Part shown: positions 49,196 through 61,300 of the stretch, one piece after another
Position numbering within the stretch: position 1 is the first letter of the stretch
Layout of the letters: the number at the start of each line of letters is the position of its first letter
Origin: Oreohelix idahoensis
Lineage: Eukaryota > Mollusca > Gastropoda > Stylommatophora > Oreohelicidae
Direction: 5' to 3'
DNA: 64,000 nt
Assembly (NCBI GenBank): GCA_024509875.1
Contig: JAMPIV010017772.1
Location: 1-64,000 of the forward strand
The notes under the pieces: generated by a model
What the model saw: only the letters and a program-made list of their open reading frames with translations
Databases searched by the model: none
What the model was told of the DNA's origin: nothing
Program-made: the position numbers and the translations under genes

Positions 49196-50129
49196 ACCAC
49201 AATGTTTGAGTGTTGAATTACAAAAAAATGGTACATACGCTACCACGTCGCCCAAAATCATGATCGATAAGTTGTTGAAGTCAGTCCACACTTGCTCGCA
49301 ATTCATAACTACCTCAATTGGTTGTTTTTTTTTGTCAGTAATTATTTTTGAAAAAACTCGACACAGGTGAGAGTTGTTGTTAAGATTAGTGGTTATTGGT
49401 CTGAGATTTATAGCCACTAACATCAACCTTAGCCCTAACCCTAATTTGAGCTTTTCAAAAGTAATATGATGCAACAAGTTATAAATGACACAAGAAAAGC
49501 AAAGATTTGCATGCAAAGCATGAGGAAAAATAAATACAGATGAACAAGTGCATGCATATGCAGACCAACATTGGCAACTTATTGATCATAAGCTGGATGA
49601 CGTAGCGGTGTGTGTACTGAATTCTGAGATTCAACCATGTTTAACTTGATGAGGTCATCATTCATAATTATGGCACGGTTTGATTACTTCATTTCGGAAT
49701 TCATAAACATTAATTCCCTTGTGAACAAATCCATTTGTATTTTAAATGTTAATATTAAAATATATTTAATTACAGTTTCTTATCTCCCCTTAAAGTGTAC
49801 AAAGATGCCATGAACACAAAACTCGGGCGGTATGTCCACAATACCCTTTATCACCAAGGAGCATAAGTGCCTTAGCACCAAAGCTCCCACATGCAAACAC
49901 ATGCCAAGTCCCAAGATTCCTGACATCCCCAAAGTTTTTCATGGAGAGAAGTGGGTTGTTGCCGGATGCCACTCCGTTCACTGCTGTGAGCTGGGCAAGA
50001 CTAGAGCAGATGTTCAGCTGTCATGGGGCTGGTGCCTCAGGAGCAGAGATTTGCTGGAACAATCCTGTACTTGTGATATAGATGGTACCTCAACCTATTG
50101 TCACCAGTGCATAAGCGGAAAATGATGAC
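49196..50129. other. Intergenic region, no gene recognised
   Basis: Contains a TTAG-CCCTAACCCTAA-like word near 49435, a single imperfect occurrence and not a telomeric array. The ORF at 49832-50125 is Cys-rich but resembles no family I know. Confidence 0.5.
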
Positions 50130-50445
50130 CTGGGTATTCCAGAACAAGGACTGCCTTGTAGTGCTATCAGCAGGTTTCCTCATTGTGTGTCATATCCATC
50201 ACCAGCATCATTTCTCATCTCTTGTTCCGCTGGCACTTGTCTGGTTTTAGTCATCAGTTCAACATTGGTGACCTCGTGTCCACAAGCATCCATTTATGAA
50301 TGTCTGTAGTGTTTTGTTTTTGTTGTTCTCCATATTTCAGAGCCATACAATAGGAATGACTTGACATTTGAGTTGAAGATTCTTATTTTTGTGTTGAATT
50401 TTATTTCTCTTGATCTCAATGTTTCCCCAATGCAATGAAAGCTCC
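50130..50445 (-). pseudogene. Reverse-transcriptase C-terminal fragment
   Basis: The minus strand shares AACAAGGACTGCCTTG and CAGCAGGTTTCCTCA blocks with 55588-55714. Both belong to the C-terminal part of an APE-type non-LTR element; in the other copy the translated minus strand includes GHTLRKP and RRGRPKNTWRRELE. Broken by frameshifts and stops. Confidence 0.6.
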
Positions 50446-50510
50446 TCATGCTTTTTGTTAATCATTTGTCACACAAAAAAACAAACATTAAAACTGATCA
50501 TTTAACCATC

Positions 50511-50820
50511 TTCTTCTTCTTCTGTGTTCGTCCTGAAAAGGACGTTTGTTACGTTGTGTCGCCGTTTACAGCGAAGCTGCGATATTTGCGCCTTTCGGCC
50601 CGACACATGCGTTTTCAGCATGGCATTTTTGGGACCGGGTTTGCCTTCCCTCTTCGATCCCTACTCTCTCGGCCAGACTGCAGGTTTGCAGCCTGTTTCC
50701 AGGACCACCACTTGGAGGTGGAGTAGGGTCTTGGTCAGCTCTGGTTCGCTGACCCTGACGCAAGCAGTCAAGCTATGAGTCGCTGACTGCATTTATCTCG
50801 TTTGCTGCATCTTCGGTCCC
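50511..50820 (-). repeat. SINE-like repeat, full copy 2
   Basis: About 310 bp. In element orientation it runs from GGGACCGAAGATGCAGC, at the right edge here, to a (GAA)n tail, at the left edge here. A perfect hairpin, CGTCCT-TTTC-AGGACG, lies just before the tail (50529-50544). The copy at 51950-52262 is in the opposite orientation and matches throughout. The hairpin plus microsatellite tail suggests mobilisation by a non-LTR partner. I could not identify a convincing polymerase III promoter. Confidence 0.85.
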
Positions 50821-51824
50821 ATTTAACCATCTAATTATATTTGTAGTTACTGTTCATATGCAAACAGTAGATTAAATTGTACCAAAAATAAAAGGAAACA
50901 ATACATTAAGTATCACAGATTATTTACTAACCAGACTAAAGCAGTAGAGAAATAAAAGATTGATGACTAAATTAATACCAGACTAATTAATACCGGAACA
51001 AGATTTGTTACTGACTAAAGTTAGTTGCTTATCCTTTACAGGACGCGGCAATCAACCCCAGCTTTTATTGGCTGTTTGTAATTTTTCTAGGCAATTTTTT
51101 TCATTCAGTAGTTTGCCATTGGTTACTGACTACTGTCCAGTTATTATGAACCATTACAAAATAAAAAATATAACCAGAAGATAAAAGCAAGTTTACTTTA
51201 TCAGTTGAGGGGGGAAAAAAAACATTAGAGAAGAAACTGTTTAGGGCACAGATCATCAGATACTTTTTAGTTGTTTCATACAGGAAATGTTAGACTGGCA
51301 CTGGAATATGAAATCTCATCCTGAGTGCTTCAAAATCCAGCTTTGATGGGACAGCCAGATTACAGACCCAAGCTGAATCATTTCTAGTGCAGGGAAAATC
51401 AACCCTGGTAAACAAAATCAACTAGATAACAAAACTGTAACCCATGAACGACACAAGAAACTACAGAGTACTTAAAAAAAAAAAAAAAAAATTAAAAGAC
51501 TGACAAACCACTCAGTTAATGACAGACTGAAAGAATATGACAGAATGAGATAGAGAAGCAGCTTCACATTAAAAGCAAAACGCTATAACCATTGTGGAAA
51601 ACAGGAAATAGTGCTAAAGTCTAGATTGTGTTCTTGACAGATTCAATGTTTGTCCAAACTACCCTAAGAATTCACAGAAACAATGAATTAGATGGTCTCT
51701 GGGAAGCATTCATGGAAACCAGCTACAAGGAGGTAGAATGGCCATTGAAAATAGCACATTTCTACCTACTCTTTGCAGTGTCATGCATGGTCACTATCTA
51801 ATACTCACAAGAGGAATCAGAATA
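50821..51824. other. Intergenic region, no gene recognised
   Basis: AT-rich, with a poly-A run near 51475-51490. No coding motif or terminal repeat found. Confidence 0.6.
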
Positions 51825-52980
51825 CAGAAGGTCCTCGATATATGCCGCGCCAATAAAAGTCGTTTCACATACACGTCGTTGATTAATTAGGGACGGTAAA
51901 CTCGATATACATCATATATATTCGCACTTACATTGATTGAACAGGAACAGGGACCCAAAGATGCAGCAATAGAGAATGCAGTCAGCGACCCATAGCTTGA
52001 CTGCTTGCATCAGGGTCAGCGAACCAGAGCTGACCAAGACCCTACTCCACCTCCACGTGGTGGTCCTGGAAACAGGCTGCATCACTGCAGTCTGGCTGAG
52101 AGAGTAGGGATCGCAGAGGGAAGGCAAACCTGGTCCCAAAAAATACCATGCTGAAGTCGGATGTGTCGACCGAAAGGTGCGGATATCACAGCTCCGGCGT
52201 AAACAGACACAACGCAACCAACGTCCTTTTCAGGACGAACGAGGAAGAAGAAGAAGAAGAAGAACAGGAACATACATGTATATTTCCCTTGAATCTTCTC
52301 TTTCTTATTATGTATTTAAATTCATAATTACATACTTTATATAAAATGTAAAAATTTATACAGTATGTATCGAAACATAAGTACACTAATAAGTATGTAT
52401 GAAATATTTAATACAACAAATACATTTTACAAAACTGTATAGCTATTACTGTATACTATACAGTACTGTAAATCATAATTTTAGAGAATATATAATGAAA
52501 TAAAAATTTAAACAATAAATAAATAGTAATTTCTAGAAAATAAACAAAGCAGATGAAGTTAGACTGCTTCAAGAAACAAGTCAGAGAACCTCAACCTCAA
52601 CCGCTAGTCACAGAAGCAGCAGGAATTTTAGCTACAATTGCAGCAACTTCAAGTGCTGAGGAGGAGCAATTGTAGTAGGAAGAATAATCATAAAAATTTT
52701 ATTTTTATGTTTTATTAATAATTTTATAGTTTATTTTCAAATTATTATTTAGCAATTACAATAAATTATACTGTATTACAGTTTATTGGACAATAAAAAT
52801 AAGTATTTCCTATTCATATGCCTATATACTTCCATTTAAATTTGAATTTTTTAGTTGGTCTGGAACGCATCTCCCACATAATATATTAGTTCAATGGGAA
52901 ATCAATGTCCGAATACGTCATTTCAATATAGGTCATGCTTTTTTAGGAACATAACTACAACCTATATAGAGGACACCCTG
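51825..52980. mobile_element. Tigger/pogo-like element remnant carrying a SINE copy
   Basis: Begins CAGAAGGTCCTCGATATATG and ends with its imperfect inverse (CCTATATAGAGGACACCCTG), flanked by TA on both sides (51823-51824 and 52981-52982). CAG...CTG ends at a TA target and a TCCTCGATATA-type terminal repeat are typical of pogo/Tigger elements. About 1.16 kb. The centre contains the SINE-like copy at 51950-52262. No transposase domain survives; a short Ser-rich frame near 52560-52680 could be its end. Confidence 0.6.
51950..52262 (+). repeat. SINE-like repeat, full copy 3
   Basis: Plus-strand copy of the 50511-50820 repeat, from GGGACC-AAAGATGCAGC to a (GAA)n tail, with the hairpin at 52222-52237. 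Nested in the Tigger-like element, so it inserted later. Confidence 0.85.
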
Positions 52981-53651
52981 TATGTGAGATCAGTGCCTAA
53001 GAAAAGCTCCTGGCATCAAGGGCAGCTATGACTAGAAAGTGTCTGGGATCAACATAAACGTAGGCTACATGGAGACAGAAAGCAGACGATGTGGTCATTG
53101 TGTTAAAATGCTGCACAATCAAGTGCAATCACAAGAAGATGTGGGGTTCACCAGAAGCTGAAACTTCTGTTTGAGATAATGATGGTTAGACAGTGTTAAT
53201 TAAATCATGAAAAAGCGTGAGCTGATGGTAACCAGGTCAACACAGTAGCTGCAGATATGTTCTTTTTGTGATGCTGGAGAGAATATATGAAAGGAGAAAT
53301 TAATCCCAAAGAGAGCACACTGAGAAGGAACAAAATGCATGCTGTGTTTATAGTCATCCTAGGCACATTTAGTTTAAATATGCATGATAAGAGTTCGTGT
53401 CATGCTTCTGAGTATCGAAATATGTTTGCATGATTCATTCCTCAGAACATATGAATACTGCATCAGTAGAGAATGATGATGAGGAAGTGTGGAACATCGA
53501 TAGATGTCTAGCATAGAATTCTTTTAATCCTTGTAGAATTGTTAATTTAGGAAGTGTGCATTTTGGTAGCGCTAAGCCAAGTTCTTCTTCTTCAGGTACC
53601 ATGCCTGGGGTGGCAATCATATCTCTCCACAACTTCCTGTCTCTAGTACTA

Positions 53652-54539
53652 CCGTAAAATCTCGCGTATATACGCACAATTTTTACTCATTTTTGCCCGC
53701 TAAAACTCGGGTGCGTATTATTCGCGAGTACTTCAGAATACGTAATTTTCTATATCGAAAGTAACCTACATTGGAAAGTCTGTCAAGTTTTGGAAAGTCT
53801 GTCAAGTTTTTGTCACAATTTGACAGTGAAAATGGCGCAAAATTGAATGTGCCATGTGTTTTCTTATGTGTCAGACATTGTTGCAAAACGCATTTCGCAC
53901 TCTTGGTCTTCAATCTGTTTTGATATTAAGCTTGGTTGTGAAGTTTGTTATTTGATTATTTTGAGCCCTAAAAATGAATTCGAGAAAATGTTGTACTGCA
54001 GCAGAAAAGCTCTTAGTGGTAAAATATGCAGAATCTAACAGCAATTGGGCAGCAGGTCGACATTTTTCCATTAACGAGTGCAACATTCGATTATGGCGAA
54101 AAAACAAAGAGGCGCTGCAAGTGTTGCCTAGTAAGAAAAAGGCGAATCGTGGGTCACCACCAGATCTTCCACACCTAGAAAAAAACATTATTGGAGTGGG
54201 TAGTGGATAGAAGGCAACAAGGCATCGGTGTTTCATGCATTGAAATCCGACTTAAAGCTCTGGAACTTAAAAAATCTCGTACAGGCACAACAGCATTTAA
54301 AGCGTCATATGGATGGGCAGTTCGTTTTATGAAGCGACAGGGTCTTTCAGTTTGTCGAAGAACTACTATCGCGCAGCATCTTCCATCTTCTTTCAGTTTT
54401 TTAACAAATGTTTCATAAAATAAAATCTTGAAAAATTATGGTGCGTATTATACACGAATTTCCATTTTACCAGAAAATTTTGGACTAAATCAAGCTTGCG
54501 TATTATACACGAGTGCGTATTATACGCGAGATTTTACGG
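53652..54539 (+). mobile_element. Pogo-family DNA transposon, shortened
   Basis: 888 bp with terminal inverted repeats of about 26 bases (left CCGTAAAATCTCGCGTATA; right its complement with one extra base), flanked by the TA duplication at 53650-53651 and 54540-54541. It encodes only the N-terminal DNA-binding part of a transposase, so it could move only with enzyme from elsewhere. Confidence 0.9.
53974..54418 (+). pseudogene. Pogo/CENP-B-like transposase DNA-binding region
   Basis: Starts MNSRKCCTAAEKLLVVKYAE; the pattern AEKLLVVKYAESNSNWAAGRHF-IN is a CENP-B-type helix-turn-helix. A frameshift in an A run near 54183 leads into a second helix-turn-helix part (EWVVDRRQQGIGVSC, FKASYGWAVRFMKRQGLS, RTTIAQHLP). 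The stop at 54416 comes before any DDE catalytic domain. About 145 codons in all, against more than 400 in complete relatives. Confidence 0.85.
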
Positions 54540-55072
54540 TATTGATCAATTCTGTTGTTTACTTTTTTCCATGCCATAATGTCAAATGTCCTGTATCTTC
54601 TGTGTTGCTGTCCATCCCTTTTTCCTTCAATCTTTCCAGTTGTCACAAAATATTTCAGTTTTCTTCTCAAAATATGCCCAAAGAAAGTGGATTGTTTCCT
54701 TCTTACATGAGTAATGCCAGGCAATAAACTGGACTCTGCATAGGTAGAGAGGAAAATGGTAGATAATCTTGTAGTGAGGTTATGCTATGAGGATGACATT
54801 TTAAAGAGTAAGAAAATTTAAATGGTACATAGTGAGAGAAAGAAAGAGAGAGAGTGTGAGTTAGTTAGTTCTGAACCAGGTTGAATGGAAAGATTTTAAC
54901 TGTCTTATTAACATGCACACATTGACTTACACACCATCATTATGATTATTATCAGAGAGATCATTGAATTTTGAGTAATTTTTTGTAAGTAAGTAAGTAA
55001 CACTAGATGTTTGTGACATCTGCACCCACCCCTTTTTTTATTGAAGCATTAACATTGGTTACTGTTGATTAG

Positions 55073-55323
55073 GTGTGTCCACTATAGGACTCTCTGGAAT
55101 TGGATATGTGGCTTTCGACGTGAATCGCAGTCGAATAAACCCAGACCAGAATTTTTTAGATGCTACCAAACACTACATAACACTTCGTAGCATGGCCATA
55201 TATGGAGGCCTTATGAGAAATAAACTGGAACATGCAACCAGAAATGTAAAGAAAGCACAGACAGATTTTCTGCTGGGTCATATAAGGGCAAATTTAGACA
55301 CAGAATACAGCAGAGATATGAAG
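55073..55323 (+). CDS. GH3-domain gene, first visible exon
   Basis: Acceptor TTGATTAG ends at 55072; donor AAG|GTAAGA. It enters with two bases of a codon and ends in phase 0. It encodes a hydrophobic stretch (STIGLSGIGYVAFDV) that may be the end of an N-terminal membrane anchor or signal, then a helical region ending RDMK. An earlier exon is required. Confidence 0.8.
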
Positions 55324-58300
55324 GTAAGATGAATGGCCTTTTGTAATTGTCTGTAGAGAATCAGGAAGAAAATGTTAGTAGTTTTTGTATTTAATATCCA
55401 TGTAAAGTAGGGTGTTTGGTAATTCATCATCATCCAATTCCCTAACAAGCATACGTCTTCAGAAAACTTATGCTAAGTCTTCCCATGCCAACAGCTCCAG
55501 GTCTTCCTCAACATTTTCATTTCTATCTCCAGTTCTCTTCTCCATGTGTTTTTTGGTCTTCCTCTCCTTCATTTACCTTGAGGATTCCAGAACAAGGACT
55601 GCCTTGTGTTGCTATCAGCAGGTTTCCTCAGTGTGTGACCCATCCATTGTTCTATTCATCTCTTGTTCCACTGGCACTTTATCTGGTTCTTGTCATCAGT
55701 TCCACGTTAATGTTGGTAGTAAGGCTGTTGCTAATGATGAAAGTAGATAAAATAAAATGCATTATCTCCTCTACCGTGTCTCCACCTTGGCGAGGTAGAG
55801 AAGCTTATGTGCCCCCATGACCCCAAGAGCTATGCCGGCGGTAGCATAGCTGCCAGCAGGGTCTCTCAAGCCGGACAGGTAAAAGGATAGGGACCAGACA
55901 AAGAGACACACACACACTTGTTGCCTTGCAAGCAGGCTGGGGACAGTAATGGGCTAAGGAAAACAACCCTACAGAAATGTCTGTTGAAATAGGATGCACT
56001 GGGGCACAGGCTTAACAGAACAGTGCAGCTTACTTCACTTAATGATGACGAAATGCATTATAAGATCATTGTTGGTGGAAGTTTAGTTTATAATCTGTTA
56101 TATAATTTTCTGGCGTGTTTTAACTACTGTATTTAATTTTTTGTTACGGTAAATTTTTATATCCTACTTAGTTAGATGAGGTGAGGAATGTGAAGGATTT
56201 CCTGAGAATTCATCCACTCACTCAGTACTCAGATTGTTCAAGATACATCAGCAGAATGATGAATGGGGAAAAGAAAGTACTAACATCTCGTGACATCCAG
56301 ATCTTTGCAGTCACATCGGGCACGTCCGGTACCAGTACCATTGTACCTATGGTGGCTAAACAGAGTAAAATATTTTTCTCGGAGGTAAATCTTCTCATAT
56401 TGTTTCAGGCTTGATGTGTTTATTTTTCATGTTTTCCTTTTCTGATTCTTACAGTTGGTTGCATCCATTGTTTTCATTACTGGTTGTATGTCTGTATATG
56501 AATTATTTATGTATTTATCACTATGTATTTATATGATCCTTGTGTCACCAGCTCGCTTCTTTATGGCAGAGAGATGTGGACAACCTTTGCTAAGCAAGAA
56601 AAAAAGGATCAATACCTTCTACCTACGGTGTCTATGTCACATCCTTGGTATTTCATGGAATGACAAAATGACAGATCTTGAGTTCTATTATGCACTGGCC
56701 TTCAGAGGGTGTATACACAGCTTAGACAGTGTAGATTATGCTGTCTCGGCCATGTTCGCCGCAAGGAAGATGGTCTTATCCCCAAAGATATTTTATGTGA
56801 ACAACTGGCAGATGGCAAAAGAACAGCTGAGCGACCACAGCTGATTTCTGAAGATGTATGCAAGGGAGACATAAAAGCACTGGACATAACTCCAGCATCC
56901 TGGGAGGACGAAGCTGCTGATCCACCAAGTGAAGATGCTCTCTACGACGCTGCCTCAGATTGGGTGACATGAAACTCACACAGCAAGCAGAAGGGAAAGA
57001 ACATGTCAAAAGGAACACCAGGCAAAATGCAGCTGAGGGTTATCACTTTAGGGGCACATAATCCTCATAGTTAGTTATGACTGGAGGAGCTACTCATCAT
57101 GTGACGTATTCTTTCCAGAACGTTGTCTCCATTGCAGCTGCTCTGAACGCATCACGATTCTGGGCAAGTCGACCTGCATCAGCCAAGGACAAGTTCAGAC
57201 TCTCTGTGATGTCCTGGGTCCACCGTCGTCTAGGTCGACCCCTTCCCCTTTTTCCAGGGACCATGCCTTCCATCACTGTTTTTTCCAGACTATTATGTCT
57301 TTTTATATGACTGAAAAATTTCAGCTTCCTTATTGCGATGGTATTTAGGAGCCAATGTTCCTGTACGTTTAGTGAGTGCAGTACTTCTCTGTTGGTCTTT
57401 TTTTCTGTCCAGGGTATTCTCAACATCCTTCTGTAGCATTTCATTTCGAATGATGTAATCTTTTTTGCAACTGTTTTATTGAGTGTCCAAGTCTCGCAGC
57501 CGTATGTTGCTACTGGGAATATAGGAGGAGCTACTATGTTATGAAAATTTCAGGTCATAGCAGTTTAGCACTGGAGGTCTGTAAACAGATGCTATTTAGC
57601 ACTGGAGGTCTGTAAACATATGCTATTTAGCACTGGAGGTCTGTAAACATGTGCTATTTAGCACTGGAGGTCTGTAAACAGATGCTATTGAATAATATCA
57701 ATATCACCCACTCCAAAAAAAAAAAAAAAAGGCTAAAGCTATACATCTGTTGATGTCAGCAAATACATATATATGTTCATATTTATATAATTAATAATTG
57801 TTAGTCTGTATGCATCTGTACCTTTCTTGTCATTATCTGTCTTTTTTATTTATTTATTTGTTTGAGTTTAGCAGTTACATATACACTGGATGCTTGCTCT
57901 AAAGCAGTGTTTCTCATAATGTGTTTTGTGGAACCCCTTGAGGTTCCATGGAGAAGATAATACATACTGGGGAAAAAAAGATTATCACAAAGTTTAAACA
58001 TGTTTAAAAAAAAAAAACCCAACTACGATAGTTTGGCCATGTCTGCAGAATGGAAGAACGTCAGCTACCGTGACAAATATAAGAAACTAACAGCCAGGGA
58101 TCCAGACCTCCAGGATGACCCACAGTCCACTAGGAGGACAACATTAGACAATCTCTATTAATAATAAAAAAATAGGTGATGCGTCTTACTAGGACGAAGG
58201 ACAAATAGAATTGCCCACGTTACGGTCACAAGGCCTTCATTAGGGACAAACAAACAAAAACTGAAGAGAAGGAAAGTGAGAGGAAAAAAAATGTATACAA

Positions 58301-61300
58301 TGATATCTTCTTCGTACACTCTCAGACGTCAACTTGAATATGTTCAAAGAAAGCAGTGGTCAGCTTGAGGCTATTTATACAATGATATATAGCATGCTAG
58401 TGCTGAGGTCAGTTGTGCATAGTCCTAATTATCAATAACTTGAAATTTGCTAGATTGTTCCGTGAAATATTAATGAATAGTGTGCTGACATAAGATGGAT
58501 AAGTGGTTAAAAACTGGACATATGAAGAGAAGCGTCAAAGACAGTCAAGCTAACAATGCACTTGGTAATGATAAAAGTCTGCCTAGTTGTAGCAAAATGA
58601 AGACTCAGAAAATAATACGATAAAGAGATTTGAACCAGATTATTTATCTGTGTGGAAGTATATTGCTTGGAAACCAGTCATAGAGAACATGAGTACACAC
58701 CTCTTGATGTTTTTAAAACTTAAACGTGAAGAACAGGAGAAAAAAAATCTAATGGGAACGTCCCCTCTCACATTGAACATATTATTAATGAAAAGGCTTG
58801 TGAAGCTCTGTATCATGAAAAGTTACCATATAGCTCAGTCTGTAGAGGCACATACTATACTAGCCGCCATTAAAAACGCATCGAAATCGTGACATGTTTT
58901 CACTGTTGAAATGTTTATGCAAGTGAGCGATTTTCAAACCCCGAAAGTGTGCAAGTGATGAAGTTCATGTATTCCCACTTTACTGTCGATGTGATGTTTA
59001 CTTCAAATTTTGCGTGCTTCACATGCAAAACAAGGTTTTTGATAAATTCTGGCTTTATTAAAAGTCGAATCACATTGAAATTTGGCACACGCATTAGTCA
59101 AGTTTCAGCGAGTAAAAAGCCATTATCTGTTTTCATCGAAAGAAAGTCTGTTAATGTTTTTTGTCATGCCTCGACTGTCGTCACAAGAGCGATGGCAGGC
59201 TGTTGGTATGCTCAGCAGTGGAATGGCGACCAGAGAAGTTGCCAGACATTTCAATTGTGACCAGTCCACTATAGTGAGGCTGAACCAGCGATTTCGGGCA
59301 ACAGGTACCACCAATGACCGTCCCAGGCTTGGTCAACCTCGTGTAACAACACTAGCTCAAGATCGCCAAATTCTATTGTTACATCTGTGCAATCGCTTCC
59401 AAACAGCAACTCAGACAGCAGCTCATACACCTGGCACTCAGAGACTTGTCAGTGCAAACATTTTTCGAGACACTCTGCAATAGCATGAGACGCCGATGCC
59501 AAGCCTGTATTGATGCTGTAGGGGGTCATACACAGTATTAATGATGGCTGTGACTGAATGACAGTGAGTGTGACGAGTGTGACTTTTGTTTTTACACCTA
59601 GGGTTGACAACTGCATAGGAGCTGGTTCTGAATTGTCTCATGTTTAATAATACAGCAAATTTGGGTTAGTAAATGGATCAGAAATGTAAAATCTGTGGTT
59701 TCATGTATTTTAAATTTAGCACAACGAGTTGTGGTTCATAAACTAATGCGATGCGTTTTTAATGGCGGCTAGTATATTTTAACACTTGTTAAAACCCTGT
59801 ATGTTGGATGTTGTTGCCATTCTGTTTTGTAAAAAAAAAACTGTTTAATACTGTGAACAGTGTACCTTTATCTAATGACACCATCTGTAACCAGATTGAA
59901 GATATGAACTGTGGTATAGTGCTAGCGATGATAAAGCGTATCGAAATGAATGGCTGTTACTCTTTACAGTTTGTTGGAACATCTGAGGTAGAAAGACATG
60001 TTGTACTGTTGACTTATGTGAGGTACGTGTACAACAATGCCTGTGTAGTTCCCGGGGGGGTCTCTAAAGAGACAAAGAAAGAATAGAACTGCTGCACCCT
60101 CGGGCATGTTGTACAAGGTGACTAATACGAGGCTGTGCATTGGGCTGGCAACCTCATGTAAAAGAAATTGCCACAGAATATCTTCATTTCTCTGTAGCCG
60201 TGACACATGTATTCTATATATCTTGTTAGGGCATGTCTGTGATGTTTCGGTGCATGCTGGATGCTTACCCTGACACAAAGTATCTGAACAAAGATTTCAA
60301 GATATTCTACACACCCAACTGGCGCTACACAATGGACGGTGTGCCAATAGGACCTAACGCGCCATCACCTGACAGGTCTGCCATGCAACAACAGTAAACA
60401 ATGTACATGCATTAGTGGCCAGTTCAGAGGATGATCCAAATTGCTCTTTTCATAATGATCATTATTAGAGAGGTATTTTCATTAATTACAAAGCCACAAG
60501 TTTCATCCTTAGCTTAATACTTTTAACGAAACGACTGCAGTTTTGAGCACGCACATTCACAGAATGCTCTTATGTCTTCATTTGTCTTTATTTATCAGTG
60601 CATTTCGCTTAACTCAAACTCGCTTGTGTCAATTTTCACTTAACTCATAGAAATTCTGGTAGCCCTGGCCAGTTGTCTTCTTTGCCATTATTTTTTAAAT
60701 TTGGTTACAGCACTAGTCTGTTAACTAGAATTTTCAGATAAATCCTGCTGAGTATTCTGTCTTAACTCCTATTGGGCTTGCTTAAACTTCATGCCTTCAG
60801 GTTATAGTATTAGTGGCAGCACCTAATTATTTTGGCAAACAGGTGGTAAAATGCTTATAACCTAAGACTGGGCTGTAGACTTCAGTGCTTGTATGCTTCA
60901 CAGGGATGTGAACAAGGATTGTTGGCCAGATTCTGGGAAAAAAGGGATTACCTCAAAGATAGAGCATACCCTGAGATCAGAGAGCGACATCACTACGAGT
61001 CGCTGAGATCAGGGGAAATTGGGGGGGGGGGGTCCATGGCTAATGGGTGGATAACTGCTGCATGTAGCTTACCTATGCTACAGTAGTTCTTGTCCCCTGG
61101 TCACATTGAGCCACCACTGCAGCTGGTCACTTTGCAGGAATCCTACACCAAGCAGTCACAAGCTCTTTCATCAGTGTTTTCTGTGGCAATTTGTTTGACA
61201 TGATGAGGTTGCCAGTCCCATACACAACCTCGTATTAGTCACCTTGTATGACTTGCCTGAAGGTGCGGTAGGCCTGTTCTTTCTTTGTCTCATCATAGAC

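Larger units (their letters stand above)
53435..54724 (-). pseudogene. Reverse-transcriptase C-terminus split by a pogo element
   Basis: On the minus strand, RRKQSTFFGHILRRKLKYFV and GKIEGKRDGQQHRR (54724-54590) are typical of the C-terminal end of non-LTR reverse transcriptases. After the insertion at 54539-53652 the same protein region resumes with STRDRKLWRDMIATPGM (53655-53590). Removing the pogo element and one TA leaves the two halves adjoining at the expected spacing; one other frameshift near 54560 remains. Only the 3' end of the element is present. Confidence 0.75.
58495..60048 (+). pseudogene. hAT transposase remnant (ZBED5/SCAND3-like), split by a Tc1 element
   Basis: An ATG at 58495 begins MDKWLKTGHMKRSVKDS, a start typical of ZBED5/SCAND3-like hAT proteins. 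Further on, SYHIAQSVEAHTI near 58815-58855 and, beyond the insertion, VPLSNDTICNQIEDM and FVGTSEVERHVVLLTYVRYV near 59860-60040 match the family's conserved blocks in order. Stops and frameshifts are frequent and the BED zinc finger is missing. The catalytic C-terminal half is absent; a different repeat begins at about 60049. Confidence 0.75.

Noticed and set aside
49430..49445. CCCTAACCCTAA telomere-like word
   Set aside because: Single short occurrence with no array, so there is no evidence for an interstitial telomere.
55968..56030. tRNA gene search in GC-rich patches
   Set aside because: No cloverleaf with A and B boxes could be drawn here or in other GC-rich patches I checked by eye.
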